A stretch of 64,000 nucleotides of DNA from an uncultured Clostridia bacterium (GTDB lineage Bacteria > Bacillota > Clostridia > Oscillospirales > Ruminococcaceae). The stretch covers positions 1 to 64,000 of the forward strand of contig CANPXN010000009.1 of the NCBI GenBank assembly GCA_947586185.1. Reading direction: 5' to 3'. Positions 31,314 through 41,301 of this stretch are shown in pieces (the first letter of the stretch is position 1; each line of letters opens with the position of its first letter). The position numbers were made by a program, and so were the translations under genes. The notes beneath the pieces are model-generated. The model was not told the origin of the DNA, made no database searches, and saw only the letters and a list, made by a program, of their open reading frames with translations.

Positions 31314-32549
31314 TTAATAGCCGTTTAAATGTTTATTTTTTATTATGTAAGGATAATACTTATAAGCATAGTTCATATCCACATTTCCTGAAATTCCGTT
31401 TACTCTTCCGGTATGGCTGTACTGCCACATTCCGTAAGCCTTAGTATAAGATGGCTTGGAAACTCCAGTATGAGCGACCCATATGTCATAGGAACTAAGA
31501 ACACTTGAGTTTACCTTTGTATTTAAAAAGCTTGCAAAGCTGTAAACGGACGTATAGTAATTCTTGCTTTCCAAATAATCACAGAAGGTTTTGATAATAT
31601 TTGAGATCGTGGTTGTACTTAAATTCATCTGCGTAGTATCCTCAATATCAAAAGCCACAGGATAACTCAGCTTATAACCCTTGATCGCATTATAACAAGT
31701 TTTAGCCTCTGCAAGAGCGTCCGCCGCAGTCAATGCATAGCTGTACCAGTATACGCCGCATTCAATGCCGGCTGCCTGTGCTCCCTTGAGATTGGTTACA
31801 AACATCGGATCGACCTGACTTGCGACTTTGCCGTAGCCGGCTCTTATCATTACAAACTCAATACCCGCAGCCTTGACTTTTCTCCAGTCCACAGTTCCCT
31901 GCCATCTTGAAACGTCAATTCCATGATAGCTTGCCTTAGTCTTAATTGTGGCCTTTTTCGTGGTTGTGGTTGTAGTTGTCGTAGTTGTTGTGGTTGTAGT
32001 TGTCGTAGTCGTAGTAATCTCAGTGTTAAATTCCAGAGATTTAAGATAGCAAAGATCAAATACATTTATGATTCCATCGCCGTTATAGTCATATTCCGGT
32101 TTTACTTCTTCAAGACCAACGAGAGCCCTTTGAAGCGCTACCATTTTATTATATGACGGAGGAACGGACATCACAGAAATTGAAACTGATGTCTGAGGAG
32201 CTGTAGTGACCGGTCCCCATTCTGAACTGCTCACAGTGGTTGTCTGTTCCGACTGATAAGCAACCGCAGGCTGAGTGATCTCAATATCCGTTTCATAGGA
32301 ATCTTCCGTATAGCTTTCACCATCGGGCGTTTTTATTATTGTTTTGTCAGAGCTGTCAACGCTTTCAGATTCCTGCGGAATTTCAAGCTCATATGTATCA
32401 GTTTCGGCTTCATATGTAAGAATAGCCGCATTATTTATGTCAATAAAATCGGTAGAACTGATTTCCGAAGCTGCTGCCGGAAATACTGATGTCAGAAATA
32501 AAATCGCAGCCGTAATAAAAGCTGCATTTTTTCTGATTCCAAACTTCAT
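31314..32549 (-). CDS. Secreted GH25 lysozyme with a lone dockerin repeat
   Basis: This 411-aa secreted protein has a signal peptide (to about residue 28) and a low-complexity region. A single dockerin-type calcium loop, DYNGDGIINVFDLCYLKS, lies at about 150-170. A run of 19 Thr follows, then a GH25 muramidase domain (about 205-411) with YHGIDVSRWQG and VAFDIEDTTQ carrying the catalytic acids. It cleaves peptidoglycan. ATG 32549 has AGGAG eight bases upstream. Dockerins normally have two loops; only the second is recognisable here, the first being reduced to a helix. It is likely a cell-wall remodelling enzyme, perhaps once cellulosome-attached. Confidence 0.88.
   Translation of the reverse strand: MKFGIRKNAAFITAAILFLTSVFPAAASEISSTDFIDINNAAILTYEAETDTYELEIPQESESVDSSDKTIIKTPDGESYTEDSYETDIEITQPAVAYQSEQTTTVSSSEWGPVTTAPQTSVSISVMSVPPSYNKMVALQRALVGLEEVKPEYDYNGDGIINVFDLCYLKSLEFNTEITTTTTTTTTTTTTTTTTTTKKATIKTKASYHGIDVSRWQGTVDWRKVKAAGIEFVMIRAGYGKVASQVDPMFVTNLKGAQAAGIECGVYWYSYALTAADALAEAKTCYNAIKGYKLSYPVAFDIEDTTQMNLSTTTISNIIKTFCDYLESKNYYTSVYSFASFLNTKVNSSVLSSYDIWVAHTGVSKPSYTKAYGMWQYSHTGRVNGISGNVDMNYAYKYYPYIIKNKHLNGY
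31959..32015 (-). repeat. Triplet repeat coding a 19-Thr linker
   Basis: Nineteen consecutive Thr codons (ACA, ACT, ACC and ACG mixed) form a simple triplet repeat inside the lysozyme gene. Thr-rich linkers are usual between modules of cellulosomal enzymes and are often glycosylated. The run may vary in length by slippage. Confidence 0.85.
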
Positions 32550-32722
32550 TTGCACAACTCCTAAATAAAAATTTGTATCCGAAAGCCTAAGCCTAAAGAT
32601 ACTTTTTTATTATAGCATATCAGCTACTTATTTGTAACCGTTTTTTAATAACTTCCAATAAATTTCCGCAATTTAGCCAAAAATCATACAAATAATTATG
32701 CACTTTGACATAATAGTCTTGT

Positions 32723-33712
32723 TTAATTTTCTCCCATCTTCCTTTTTATAAGTCTTATGTCAGTGCCTACAAACTCAAGACACTGGTATATTGCAAAGAG
32801 CCTTGATACGATCCTGTCATCATATTTTTTCTGTATACCCTCATGATTCAAATTAGTGCTTATTATAGTTGGCAAGCTTCTGTTAAGCCTTGTATTGATA
32901 ATATTATATATTGTCGACGTATAAAACGGAGTATCGTATTCAGCTCCAAGATCATCCAGTATCAGCAGATCAGCGGTAAGAAGCGACTGTAAAGTGTCCC
33001 TGCCGCTATCATCCCTGCCGAAATGCTCTTTTTCAATCTGCATAAGATAATTTACCGCAGAATCATAAAGTACGTCATACCCTTTTCTTATAACCTGATT
33101 TGCTATTGCGAGGGAAAGGTGAGTTTTTCCAAGTCCGGTTTTGCCAAACATAAGGATATTCTGACTTTCAGTCGAAAAGCTCTCCGCATATGACTTACAG
33201 TAGGTGAAAATTCTGGACATAATATCACGGCATGCGGAGGTTTCCTCCGGAGTCTTTCCACGGAAATAGCTTATATCAAAAGTATCAAAGCTGCACAGCT
33301 TTATCTGTGAATTGCTGTTCATTTCACGGACAGAAAGTGCGGATATGACGCTTTTAAGGCACTCACACTGTCCTCCTCCAGTAAAGCCGGTATCAAAACA
33401 CTTTTCGCATTTGTATTTTATCTGCAAATAATCCTCAGGATATCCGTTATCCCTTAAAAGCTTTCTGATAAGCTCCTGTGCCTGAAGATTTTTTACTTTC
33501 ATGCTTTCAATGCGCTGAGAAACGTCCTCGCCGCTTCTGATAACATTCACAATTTCAAGACCGGTTTTTGCAAGCTGACTATTCACCTCGGCTATTTCAG
33601 GTATCTTCTGATTAATCTCTTCAAAACGTCTGTCATTTTCAGCCTTTGCTGCGATTCTTCTTGCACCTATTATATCAATCGCCCTATTGTATATATCATA
33701 ATTTATACCCAT
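32723..33712 (-). CDS. DnaC/DnaI-like helicase loader ATPase
   Basis: This 329-aa protein has an N-terminal helical domain, a zinc-binding-like cluster (CEKCFDTGFTGGGQCEC at about 101-117) and an AAA+ domain. Walker A is FGKTGLGKTHLS and Walker B LLILDDLGAE. This is the pattern of DnaI/DnaC loaders that place the replicative helicase on DNA. It follows the DnaD-domain gene by four bases, with AAGGGT before ATG 33712, which supports a joint primosome role. It ends the long minus-strand operon. Confidence 0.88.
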   Translation of the reverse strand: MGINYDIYNRAIDIIGARRIAAKAENDRRFEEINQKIPEIAEVNSQLAKTGLEIVNVIRSGEDVSQRIESMKVKNLQAQELIRKLLRDNGYPEDYLQIKYKCEKCFDTGFTGGGQCECLKSVISALSVREMNSNSQIKLCSFDTFDISYFRGKTPEETSACRDIMSRIFTYCKSYAESFSTESQNILMFGKTGLGKTHLSLAIANQVIRKGYDVLYDSAVNYLMQIEKEHFGRDDSGRDTLQSLLTADLLILDDLGAEYDTPFYTSTIYNIINTRLNRSLPTIISTNLNHEGIQKKYDDRIVSRLFAIYQCLEFVGTDIRLIKRKMGEN

Positions 33713-33716
33713 TTAC

Positions 33717-34679
33717 TTACCCTTTTCCAAAATTATTTACCAGAGATTTATAATCCTCAAGATCATATGAATGAGTTTCTTCGGAAACTTTTTTTTCAGC
33801 TCTTGCGCCATTTGCCTCATCTATTTTTTCTCTGGTCAGCAGTCCCTCATTATACCAGTTTTCAAGTATTTTGTTTATATAAGGAAAATTCAGCTTGTCA
33901 ATAGTTTCAATAGTTTTTTCATAAGCATATTCAATAAGGTCCATTGAATAGCTTCTTTCTCTCCAGCTATCTATAAACTGCTGCTGTTTAGCAGTAGGCT
34001 TTCTTGACATGCCAAAAGCTTTCATTATACCAAAATTGAAGCTTCCTTTCTCCTCAAGCCTTTTTATTTCCTCTTGAGCTGCCTCAAGAGTGTTTATATC
34101 CCTGTCGCACCAGTCCGCTGCAACAGATCTTATGTATTTAATATTACTCTTTTCAATTGAAATGCAGTATGCCGTCAGCGTAAGCAGAACATCAGTTGAC
34201 AGTCCAAGATAATCATGCATCCATATATATTCACGCTGCTCTATATGGTTTAGCATTCTGCCAAAGGATTCTTCTGCCATTGAAAACAATACCTTTATTT
34301 CCTCCGATCCCTCTATCCTGGAGGCTATTTCTGACGGTGTAAGGCTAAAATTCTCACGTCTTTTCGGCTTCTTTTCAGGTGTCTCCGGCTTCAATACCTT
34401 ATTCTCTGCTTCTTCATGAGCATTTATCTGAGGCTTTATATCGCTTCCGCTGAGCACATTTGCCTGCTCCCAGAAAATAAACGCCTCGTCCACACTGTCC
34501 GTGCTTAAAGAAACAGCGGAGGCTATCTGCTGAGATGAAAGCTTTTCTCCACCATGCCTCAAAATATAAAGCAAGACCTTGACCGCATCACCGCTTGCAA
34601 GCTTAATATAATTATCAACTATGCTGCTTGGCACTGCAAAAACTGAACTCCAGCAGCTGCTGCTTATATAATAATTCAT
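33717..34679 (-). CDS. DnaD-domain primosome protein
   Basis: This 320-aa protein has an N-terminal winged-helix part (about 1-80, with LSSQQIASAVSLSTDSVDEA). Two DnaD C-terminal-type domains follow, the second with SMDLIEYAYEKTIETI and FPYINKILENWYNEGL, the classic signature YINKIL.NW. DnaD-like proteins remodel DNA at origins and restart forks in low-GC Firmicutes. GGGAG precedes ATG 34679. It sits directly before the DnaC-like loader and 16 bases after recN. Confidence 0.88.
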   Translation of the reverse strand: MNYYISSSCWSSVFAVPSSIVDNYIKLASGDAVKVLLYILRHGGEKLSSQQIASAVSLSTDSVDEAFIFWEQANVLSGSDIKPQINAHEEAENKVLKPETPEKKPKRRENFSLTPSEIASRIEGSEEIKVLFSMAEESFGRMLNHIEQREYIWMHDYLGLSTDVLLTLTAYCISIEKSNIKYIRSVAADWCDRDINTLEAAQEEIKRLEEKGSFNFGIMKAFGMSRKPTAKQQQFIDSWRERSYSMDLIEYAYEKTIETIDKLNFPYINKILENWYNEGLLTREKIDEANGARAEKKVSEETHSYDLEDYKSLVNNFGKG

Positions 34680-34695
34680 TTATACTCTCCCAAAA

Positions 34696-36363
34696 TCAGA
34701 TTTGCTGAGCCTTTTTAATTTCTTCCTCAGCATTTCTGAGCATAAGCTCGCTTGGATCTTCTCCGCCCATAATTCTTGCGATCTCCCGAATCCTGTCCTC
34801 AGTTTCAAGTACGCTTATGGAAGTAACAGTCCGGTCGCCCTCTGTATTCTTTTCAATAAGAAGATGATTGTCCCCCATAACTGCAAGCTGCGAAAGATGG
34901 GTAACACAAATAACCTGCCGCAGCTTACTTATCTGACGCAGCTTAATACCTATTTTCTGAGCAGCACGTCCGCTTACGCCCGTATCTATCTCATCGAAAA
35001 TCATAGAAGGGATTTCATCCTTATCAGCAATAACGCTTTTCAGTGCAAGCATGATTCTTGACAGCTCACCGCCTGAGGCTATTTTGGCAATCGGCTTAGG
35101 CGGTTCGCCCTTGTTAGCTGAAATAAGAAATTCCATTGTATCCATACCATGAATAGTAAGCTTTCCTGTTTCATGGCTTATTTCAAAAACTACGTTCGGC
35201 ATATCGAGAAAACGCAATTCCTCTGTTACTTTCTGAACAAAGCTTTCCGCAGCAAGCTTTCTGTATTCTGAAAGCTTCTTTGCCTTTTCTGTAACCTCAA
35301 GCAAAAGAGCGTTTTTCTCCTCTGTAAGCCGCTTTATTTCCTCACCTGAAAACTGCATGCCTTCCAGTTCTTTTAAGGAATCCTCATAAAGAGCGATAAG
35401 CTCGTCATATTCACATCTGTACTTCTTTTTAAGTCTGTTAATTTCATTATACCGCTCGGTAACATATTCCGCTCTTCGCTGATCAATGTCAACTGTATCG
35501 GCAATTCTTGAAAGTTCTCCATATATGTCGGAAATATCAATTCTTACGCTGTTAAGGCGCTCGGACAGTTCAAGCAGCTCCTCCGAAAAGTCCGAAACGC
35601 TGTCAAGTTCGTTTCCGCATTCTGAAAGCATGTCCACAACGTTTTCGGTTTCCTCTCCGCTGAGTATCATACATGACTTGTTCAAGGCAAGAAGTATACT
35701 TTCCATATTCTGAATAAGGTTATACTCATTTTCAAGCTCATCATATTCATCAGCAGCAAGATCAAGGCTACCTATCTCGTCAGTAATATCCTTTAGCTTT
35801 TTCATTCGTTCATTCTTCTGAACCTGGAGCTTTTTAATACTGCCAAGCTTTTTTGCAATGGACTGGAGATTCTTGAAGCTTTCAGTATATTCTTTTAAAA
35901 GCTCCGGTCTGTCACCAAAGCTGTCAAGAACAGCCATGTGGTTTTCCGGAGAAAGAAGAATCTGATTATCGTGCTGACCGTGAATAACAATCAGCATTTC
36001 TCCTATCTCCTTTAAAACGGAAACTGTAACCGCCCTTGAATTTATCCTTGCAACGCTTCCGCCGTCGGCATGGATCTCTCTTGTAACAGTAATTTCATCA
36101 TTTTCATGTGAGATACCGAATTCGTCAAGCTTATCCGTTACATTTTTTCCAAGCTTTGTAAACAATCCGGTTATACTTGCCTTTTTACAGCCGGTTCTTA
36201 CAATATCCCTTGTGACACGCTGTCCCAAAACAGCGTTTATGCCGTTAATAAGTATTGATTTTCCTGCACCTGTTTCACCGGTAAACACATTCAGATTTTC
36301 AGAAAACGGTACTGTTGCTTTTTCGATAACAGCAAGATTTTCAATGTAAATTTCACTGAGCAT
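34696..36363 (-). CDS. DNA repair protein RecN
   Basis: This 555-aa SMC-like ATPase has Walker A (FTGETGAGKSILI, about residues 27-39), a long coiled coil, and the C-terminal signature plus Walker B (ASGGELSRIMLALK, then MIFDEIDTGVSG). RecN binds ends of double-strand breaks and helps hold sisters together during repair. Its length is typical. GGGGTAA lies before ATG 36363, four bases after argR ends. The argR-recN neighbourhood is conserved in Firmicutes. Confidence 0.95.
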   Translation of the reverse strand: MLSEIYIENLAVIEKATVPFSENLNVFTGETGAGKSILINGINAVLGQRVTRDIVRTGCKKASITGLFTKLGKNVTDKLDEFGISHENDEITVTREIHADGGSVARINSRAVTVSVLKEIGEMLIVIHGQHDNQILLSPENHMAVLDSFGDRPELLKEYTESFKNLQSIAKKLGSIKKLQVQKNERMKKLKDITDEIGSLDLAADEYDELENEYNLIQNMESILLALNKSCMILSGEETENVVDMLSECGNELDSVSDFSEELLELSERLNSVRIDISDIYGELSRIADTVDIDQRRAEYVTERYNEINRLKKKYRCEYDELIALYEDSLKELEGMQFSGEEIKRLTEEKNALLLEVTEKAKKLSEYRKLAAESFVQKVTEELRFLDMPNVVFEISHETGKLTIHGMDTMEFLISANKGEPPKPIAKIASGGELSRIMLALKSVIADKDEIPSMIFDEIDTGVSGRAAQKIGIKLRQISKLRQVICVTHLSQLAVMGDNHLLIEKNTEGDRTVTSISVLETEDRIREIARIMGGEDPSELMLRNAEEEIKKAQQI

Positions 36364-36366
36364 AAT

Positions 36367-36807
36367 TTACCCCCAAACCATTTTTCTGAATGCCGCAGCT
36401 ATATTTCCTGCCTCAGATTCAGTGCGCATTAAAATAAATATCGTATCATCGCCGGCAATTGTACCCAATATGTTAAAATCATTGTTCATGGAATCTAAAG
36501 CGGCACAGGCTGCCTGAGCCATTCCGGTACGACACTTTACAACAACCATGTTCATAGCATAGTCAACGCTTGTAACAGTATCTATAAATATATTCTGCTT
36601 AGTCGCCTCGTCAGCCGGCGGAACATATTTATAGCCACCGTTTGCACCGGGTCTTTTAACAAGCTTCATCTCCTTAATATCCCTCGATACTGTCGCCTGA
36701 GTAACTCTGAATCCGCTTTTTGCAAGAAGACTCTGGAGCATTTCCTGAGTGTCAATTTCCGACTCATTTATAAGTTCCATTATCTTATCCTGTCTTTTAT
36801 TCTTCAT
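36367..36807 (-). CDS. Arginine repressor ArgR
   Basis: This 146-aa regulator has an N-terminal winged helix (about 1-70, with FRVTQATVSRDIKEM as the recognition part) and a C-terminal arginine-binding, hexamer-forming domain with GTIAGDDTIFIL. It senses arginine and represses its synthesis or activates its breakdown. No arginine genes lie in the window; the place next to recN is the usual one in Clostridia and Bacilli. AGGAGGG precedes ATG 36807. Confidence 0.95.
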   Translation of the reverse strand: MKNKRQDKIMELINESEIDTQEMLQSLLAKSGFRVTQATVSRDIKEMKLVKRPGANGGYKYVPPADEATKQNIFIDTVTSVDYAMNMVVVKCRTGMAQAACAALDSMNNDFNILGTIAGDDTIFILMRTESEAGNIAAAFRKMVWG

Positions 36808-36828
36808 TTCAGGAAATCCCTCCTTAAT

Positions 36829-37677
36829 TTATTTTATAGGGTGCATAAGCTTACGGTCAAGGGTATTGTAAAAGCTTCTTCCGTCAATATTGATAAGACT
36901 GATCTTCAATCCGGATTTTTTTATTGAAACCCTGACTCCTCTTTCAAGCTTTATAGGATCGTTTCCGTCAATAGACACAAACAGCTCCGGATTTCTGTCA
37001 CTGTCATGAACAAATTCAATTACCCTATCGGAAGAAAAGATTATAGGCCTTGCAAACAGTGAGTGAGGACATATAAGAGTCATTTCTATACATTCAGCAT
37101 CAGGCTCTATAATGGGTCCGCCGGCTGAAAGAGAATATGCAGTAGAGCCTGTAGGCGTACTGAAAACTGCTCCGTCAGCTCTGTACTTTCCTATATGGCT
37201 GCTGTCGGCGAAGACATCAAACTCGCATATTTTGGCATACCTTCCCGAAATGGTGACATCATTCAGAGCATGAAAGGATCTGCTTTGATTATCCATGGAA
37301 ATTTCAAGCATCATTCTTTCCGAAACATTATAGCTTCCGGTTTTCAGACATTCAAGAAGGCCAAGCTGATCATATTCAAGGGATGCCATAAAACCCAGCC
37401 TTCCAGTATTTACCCCCAAAAGCTTTGTATTACAGCTCACAATATGCTTGGCACATTTAAGTATTGTTCCGTCGCCACCGATAGCAACAGCTATGTCGGC
37501 ATTACCGACAAAATTATCAAACAAGCCAAACTGTACAAATTTCTTATCCGAAAACTCTTTCAGATAGCTTTCGTCAATATGTACCTCGGCTCCGATACTA
37601 TGAAGTATATCACAAATCTCCCTTGCGCATTCAAGGGCGTTGTGCTTCTGAAAATTCGGAAAAATTGCAGCCTTCAT
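36829..37677 (-). CDS. NAD kinase
   Basis: This 282-aa enzyme phosphorylates NAD to NADP. It has the GGDGT motif (AIGGDGTILKCAKH), NTGRLGFMA and the conserved PTGSTAYSLSAGGPI. Its start overlaps the tlyA stop by four bases (ATGA), so it is coupled to that gene. Length and motifs are typical. Confidence 0.96.
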   Translation of the reverse strand: MKAAIFPNFQKHNALECAREICDILHSIGAEVHIDESYLKEFSDKKFVQFGLFDNFVGNADIAVAIGGDGTILKCAKHIVSCNTKLLGVNTGRLGFMASLEYDQLGLLECLKTGSYNVSERMMLEISMDNQSRSFHALNDVTISGRYAKICEFDVFADSSHIGKYRADGAVFSTPTGSTAYSLSAGGPIIEPDAECIEMTLICPHSLFARPIIFSSDRVIEFVHDSDRNPELFVSIDGNDPIKLERGVRVSIKKSGLKISLINIDGRSFYNTLDRKLMHPIK

Positions 37678-38483
37678 CTGACTCCTCCACTTCTGAAATT
37701 TAAGAAAGCCTGCTGTACTGTAAGTTTAAGATCAACTGTCTTATCACGATCCGCCTCCGGCGATATCAACACAAGATATTCTATATTTCCCTTTGAGCCT
37801 GTTACCGGAGAATAACAAAGATCCTCAATTCCCAAACCGCTGCCTCTGATAAATCCGCATATATCAGAAAGCACTGCGGCATGAACTGCTTTCGACTTTA
37901 CAATACCATTCTTTCCAACATTATGCTTTCCGGCTTCAAACTGCGGCTTTATAAGTGCGGTTATCCTTCCGTTTTCAGCTAAAAGCTCAAAGGCCTTTGG
38001 CAGAACAAGCTTTAATGAAATAAAAGAAACGTCTATTGAAATAAAATCCGGCAGCACATCAAAGTCGGAGGAGGAAAGCTTTCTTATATCGGTTTTCTCC
38101 ATGTTTATAACCCGTCCATCCATGACAAGCTTTTGTGCAAGCTGACCGCTGCCAACATCAACGGCATAAACTTTACTTGCTCCATTCTGGAGCATACAGT
38201 CTGTAAAGCCTCCTGTGGACGCACCTATATCCATACATATTCTGTCCGTAAGATTGATACCATATCCTGATATAATTTTCTCAAGCTTTAGTCCTCCCCT
38301 GCCGACATATTTAAGGGTCTGACCGGTAATTTCAATGCTGTCTGAACATGACACCTGCTGGGACGGCTTTGACGCTGCTGTTCCATTTACAGTCACACTG
38401 CTGTTTTTTATAAGCTCCTTTGCACGTTCTCTGCTTCCGGCAAGTCCCAGCTTTACCATTACAACGTCAAGTCTTTCGGACAT
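37674..38483 (-). CDS. TlyA-family rRNA 2-prime-O-methyltransferase
   Basis: A 269-aa protein with an N-terminal S4 RNA-binding domain (about 1-60, with ERLDVVMVKLGLAGSRERA) and an FtsJ-like methyltransferase domain (DIGASTGGFTDCMLQ at about 81-95). The family methylates 16S and 23S rRNA in some bacteria; hemolysin names for it are historical. CGGAGG lies before ATG 38483, which directly abuts the dxs stop. The stop overlaps nadK. Confidence 0.92.
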   Translation of the reverse strand: MSERLDVVMVKLGLAGSRERAKELIKNSSVTVNGTAASKPSQQVSCSDSIEITGQTLKYVGRGGLKLEKIISGYGINLTDRICMDIGASTGGFTDCMLQNGASKVYAVDVGSGQLAQKLVMDGRVINMEKTDIRKLSSSDFDVLPDFISIDVSFISLKLVLPKAFELLAENGRITALIKPQFEAGKHNVGKNGIVKSKAVHAAVLSDICGFIRGSGLGIEDLCYSPVTGSKGNIEYLVLISPEADRDKTVDLKLTVQQAFLNFRSGGVR

Positions 38484-40376
38484 CTATACCTCCGCTTTTT
38501 CCTTTACATATTCAGCCATTTTGCTGCAATCAAAGCCGAGCTTTGAAAGAGCGCTTTTTACTGAGGATTGTTTTACAAATCCGTTTATTGCCTTTGAATA
38601 ATATTTTCCCTTAAAGCCATTACTTTCAAGAGCAACTGCAAAGTGCTCCGCAATTCCTCCGTTGCTGCTTCCCTCCTCAAAGAAAATGACCTTATCATAC
38701 CTCATTGCCGAACAGACTGCCTCACTGCTCAGCGGAAATATTCTTGTAAGCTTTAAAAGATCACAGTTTATTCCGTCTGAATACAGATTATAGCATGCCT
38801 TGTAAAGCTCGTCATAAATTCTTCCATATGTCACAAGGAGAATAGAAGAGCTACTCTGACATGTGACCATAAAATCGGTATTGAGCGCTGATTTATCAAA
38901 GCTTGTACAATCATTTCCTTTAGGATACCTTACACATGCGATCCCGTCACAGCTGTATATCGCTTCATTCAGGCACATTTTAAGCTCTTCATAGCATGAC
39001 GGTGAATAGATCGTAGTACCCGGAACAGACGTAAGCAAAGGTACGTCAAATATCCCCTGATGAGTTTCTCCGTCCTCTCCAACAATTCCGGAGCGGTCTA
39101 TACCAAGCACAATATGAACCTTGCTGAGCGATGCATCGTGGATCAGCTGATCATAGGCTCTCTGCAAAAATGAGGAGTAAACGGCAAATATAGGAATTTT
39201 ACCCATTGAGGCAAGACCTGCGGAAAACGTTATTGCATGCTGTTCAGCAATCCCTACGTCAAAGAATCTGTTTTTAAATTCAGAGGCAAAATACTGAAGT
39301 CCGGTTCCGTATTTCATGGCAGCCGTTACAGCGCATATTCTATCGTCCTTTTCTCCCAGCTTTACAAGCTCCCTGCCGAAAACTGTGGAGAAACAGTCAT
39401 CCGAAGATACCTCAGGATTTCCGGTAATAATATCAAAACGGGATATTCCGTGAAACTCTCCCGGATTCTTTTCCGCAGGAAGATATCCTTTTCCCTTAAC
39501 AGTATTTACATGTACCACTACCGGACGATGATATGTCTTTGCAGTTTTAAGCGCCTCCTCGACCTCTTCAAGATTATGACCGTCAATAGGTCCGAGATAA
39601 ATGAATCCCAGATCCTCAAAAAGCGTTGACGCATTCGATTTTCTGTAAAGAGTGCTTTTAAAAGTGTCCTTTGAGTTTTTCAGCACCTTAGCAACAGGCT
39701 TTCCCACCACAGGAGTCCTTTTCAGGACATTTTCAACTGCAAATTTTGTCTTTACATAATTCTGCTTCGTTCTGAGAGTCGAAAGATATTTTGCAAGAGC
39801 GCCTACATTTTTTGAAATAGACATTGCATTATGGTTTAAAATAACAATAAGGTTTGAATTTGATTTTCCCGCATTGTTAAGACCCTCATAAACCATTCCT
39901 CCGGTCATAGCTCCGTCTCCGGTAACGGCTATCGCATAATTTTCGTTATTTCCATCCATTTTCATAGCCTCGGCAATACCGCAGGCAACTGAAATAGAAG
40001 TACTGCTGTGTCCGCTTATAAACGAGTCATGCTCGGATTCCTCCGGCTTGGTATAGCCCGAAATTCCGTTTTCCTGCCTAAGCGTTGAAAACCTGTCAAG
40101 TCTTCCTGTAAGTATTTTGTGGGTATATGACTGATGACCCACATCCCATACTATTTTATCGGACGGTGAATTAAAAACACGGTGAATTGCCATTGTCAGC
40201 TCAACTACGCCAAGATTTGAGGCTAAGTGTCCGCCTGTTTTTGAAACGGTTTCCACAAGAAGACTTCTGATCTCCTTGCACAAAACACGGCACTGCTCTG
40301 TATCTAATTTTTTCAAATCTCCGGGCAGATCCAGTCCGCTTAGAACCACCCGGCTGTTTTTATTAGTATTATCCAT
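38484..40376 (-). CDS. 1-deoxy-D-xylulose-5-phosphate synthase
   Basis: This 630-aa thiamine-diphosphate enzyme makes DXP from pyruvate and glyceraldehyde-3-phosphate, the first step of the MEP isoprenoid pathway. It shows the TPP-binding GDGAMTGGMVYEGLNNAG and the central DRSGIVGEDGETHQGIFD. It lies between ispA and tlyA, the usual Firmicutes order, so precursor supply and chain building are transcribed together. Confidence 0.97.
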   Translation of the reverse strand: MDNTNKNSRVVLSGLDLPGDLKKLDTEQCRVLCKEIRSLLVETVSKTGGHLASNLGVVELTMAIHRVFNSPSDKIVWDVGHQSYTHKILTGRLDRFSTLRQENGISGYTKPEESEHDSFISGHSSTSISVACGIAEAMKMDGNNENYAIAVTGDGAMTGGMVYEGLNNAGKSNSNLIVILNHNAMSISKNVGALAKYLSTLRTKQNYVKTKFAVENVLKRTPVVGKPVAKVLKNSKDTFKSTLYRKSNASTLFEDLGFIYLGPIDGHNLEEVEEALKTAKTYHRPVVVHVNTVKGKGYLPAEKNPGEFHGISRFDIITGNPEVSSDDCFSTVFGRELVKLGEKDDRICAVTAAMKYGTGLQYFASEFKNRFFDVGIAEQHAITFSAGLASMGKIPIFAVYSSFLQRAYDQLIHDASLSKVHIVLGIDRSGIVGEDGETHQGIFDVPLLTSVPGTTIYSPSCYEELKMCLNEAIYSCDGIACVRYPKGNDCTSFDKSALNTDFMVTCQSSSSILLVTYGRIYDELYKACYNLYSDGINCDLLKLTRIFPLSSEAVCSAMRYDKVIFFEEGSSNGGIAEHFAVALESNGFKGKYYSKAINGFVKQSSVKSALSKLGFDCSKMAEYVKEKAEV

Positions 40377-40415
40377 TTTACTTCCTGGGCAAGTCTTTTC
40401 CCGACCCTTTCTATT

Positions 40416-41300
40416 TTAATAATTTCTGCTCAGCAGAAACTCTGTCAATTCCTTCATAAATTCATTATTCTCAAAATTATCAAGAAGCTTCACAGCATTA
40501 TCTGTAAGCCTTTTTGCCTCGGCTTTGGCATTATCAAGTCCTGCAACTGTAACAAAAGTAGTTTTATGCTGCTCCTCATCACTTCCAACAGGCTTACCGA
40601 TAACCTCGGTTGAACCGGTAACGTCCAGTATATCGTCAACGATCTGGAAAGCAAGACCTATACACTCTGCATATTTTACTGCCAACGCAGTTTTCTCCTC
40701 GTCTGCACCTGCTGCAATGCATCCGATTTTACTCGCTGTTTTAATAAGAGCGCCTGTTTTAAGGGCATACATTTCACGGAGGTTTTCTTCGTCCACATGC
40801 TCCTTAGTTTCGTTTTCCATGTCAATTATCTGACCGCCGATCATTCCGCATACTCCCGTTGAATATGCAAGCTCTGAAACGATTTTCACTTTTTTTGAAT
40901 CGTCCAGTTTATCTGACTGTGCAATTATTTCAAAAGGTCTTACTGCCAGGGCATCACCTGCAAGAACGGCAACCGCCTCTCCAAACTGCTTATGGCAGGA
41001 AGGCTTTCCTCTTCTGAAATCGTCGTTATCCATACAAGGCAAATCGTCATGAATAAGCGAAAAGGTATGTATCATCTCAAGAGCGCATGCGGGAGCTAAA
41101 GCGGCTTCTGTATCACCTCCGCACATACGGCAAAACTCCATAACGAGTATAGGACGGATTCTCTTTCCTCCTGCCTCAAGTGAATAGTCCATTGCCTCCG
41201 ATACAATTTGTTGATTCAGATTCATTCCGCAATAGCTGTATTTTTTAAGCTGTGCTTCGATCCGTTTTGCATATTCTGCAAGCTCCCTTTTTATTTCCAT
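40416..41300 (-). CDS. Polyprenyl (farnesyl/geranyl) diphosphate synthase
   Basis: This 294-aa prenyltransferase has the first Asp-rich motif HDDLPCMDNDD and the second FQIVDDILD. It condenses IPP with allylic diphosphates, most likely up to farnesyl diphosphate. The region before the first motif (ACALEMIHTFSLI) carries small residues typical for short-chain enzymes. The start lies one base after xseB ends. Confidence 0.93.
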   Translation of the reverse strand: MEIKRELAEYAKRIEAQLKKYSYCGMNLNQQIVSEAMDYSLEAGGKRIRPILVMEFCRMCGGDTEAALAPACALEMIHTFSLIHDDLPCMDNDDFRRGKPSCHKQFGEAVAVLAGDALAVRPFEIIAQSDKLDDSKKVKIVSELAYSTGVCGMIGGQIIDMENETKEHVDEENLREMYALKTGALIKTASKIGCIAAGADEEKTALAVKYAECIGLAFQIVDDILDVTGSTEVIGKPVGSDEEQHKTTFVTVAGLDNAKAEAKRLTDNAVKLLDNFENNEFMKELTEFLLSRNY

Positions 41301-41301
41301 A

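Noticed and set aside
31959-32015. CRISPR-like or other repeat array
   Set aside because: It is a simple triplet repeat in frame that codes the Thr linker of the lysozyme; no spacers. No CRISPR array was seen elsewhere.
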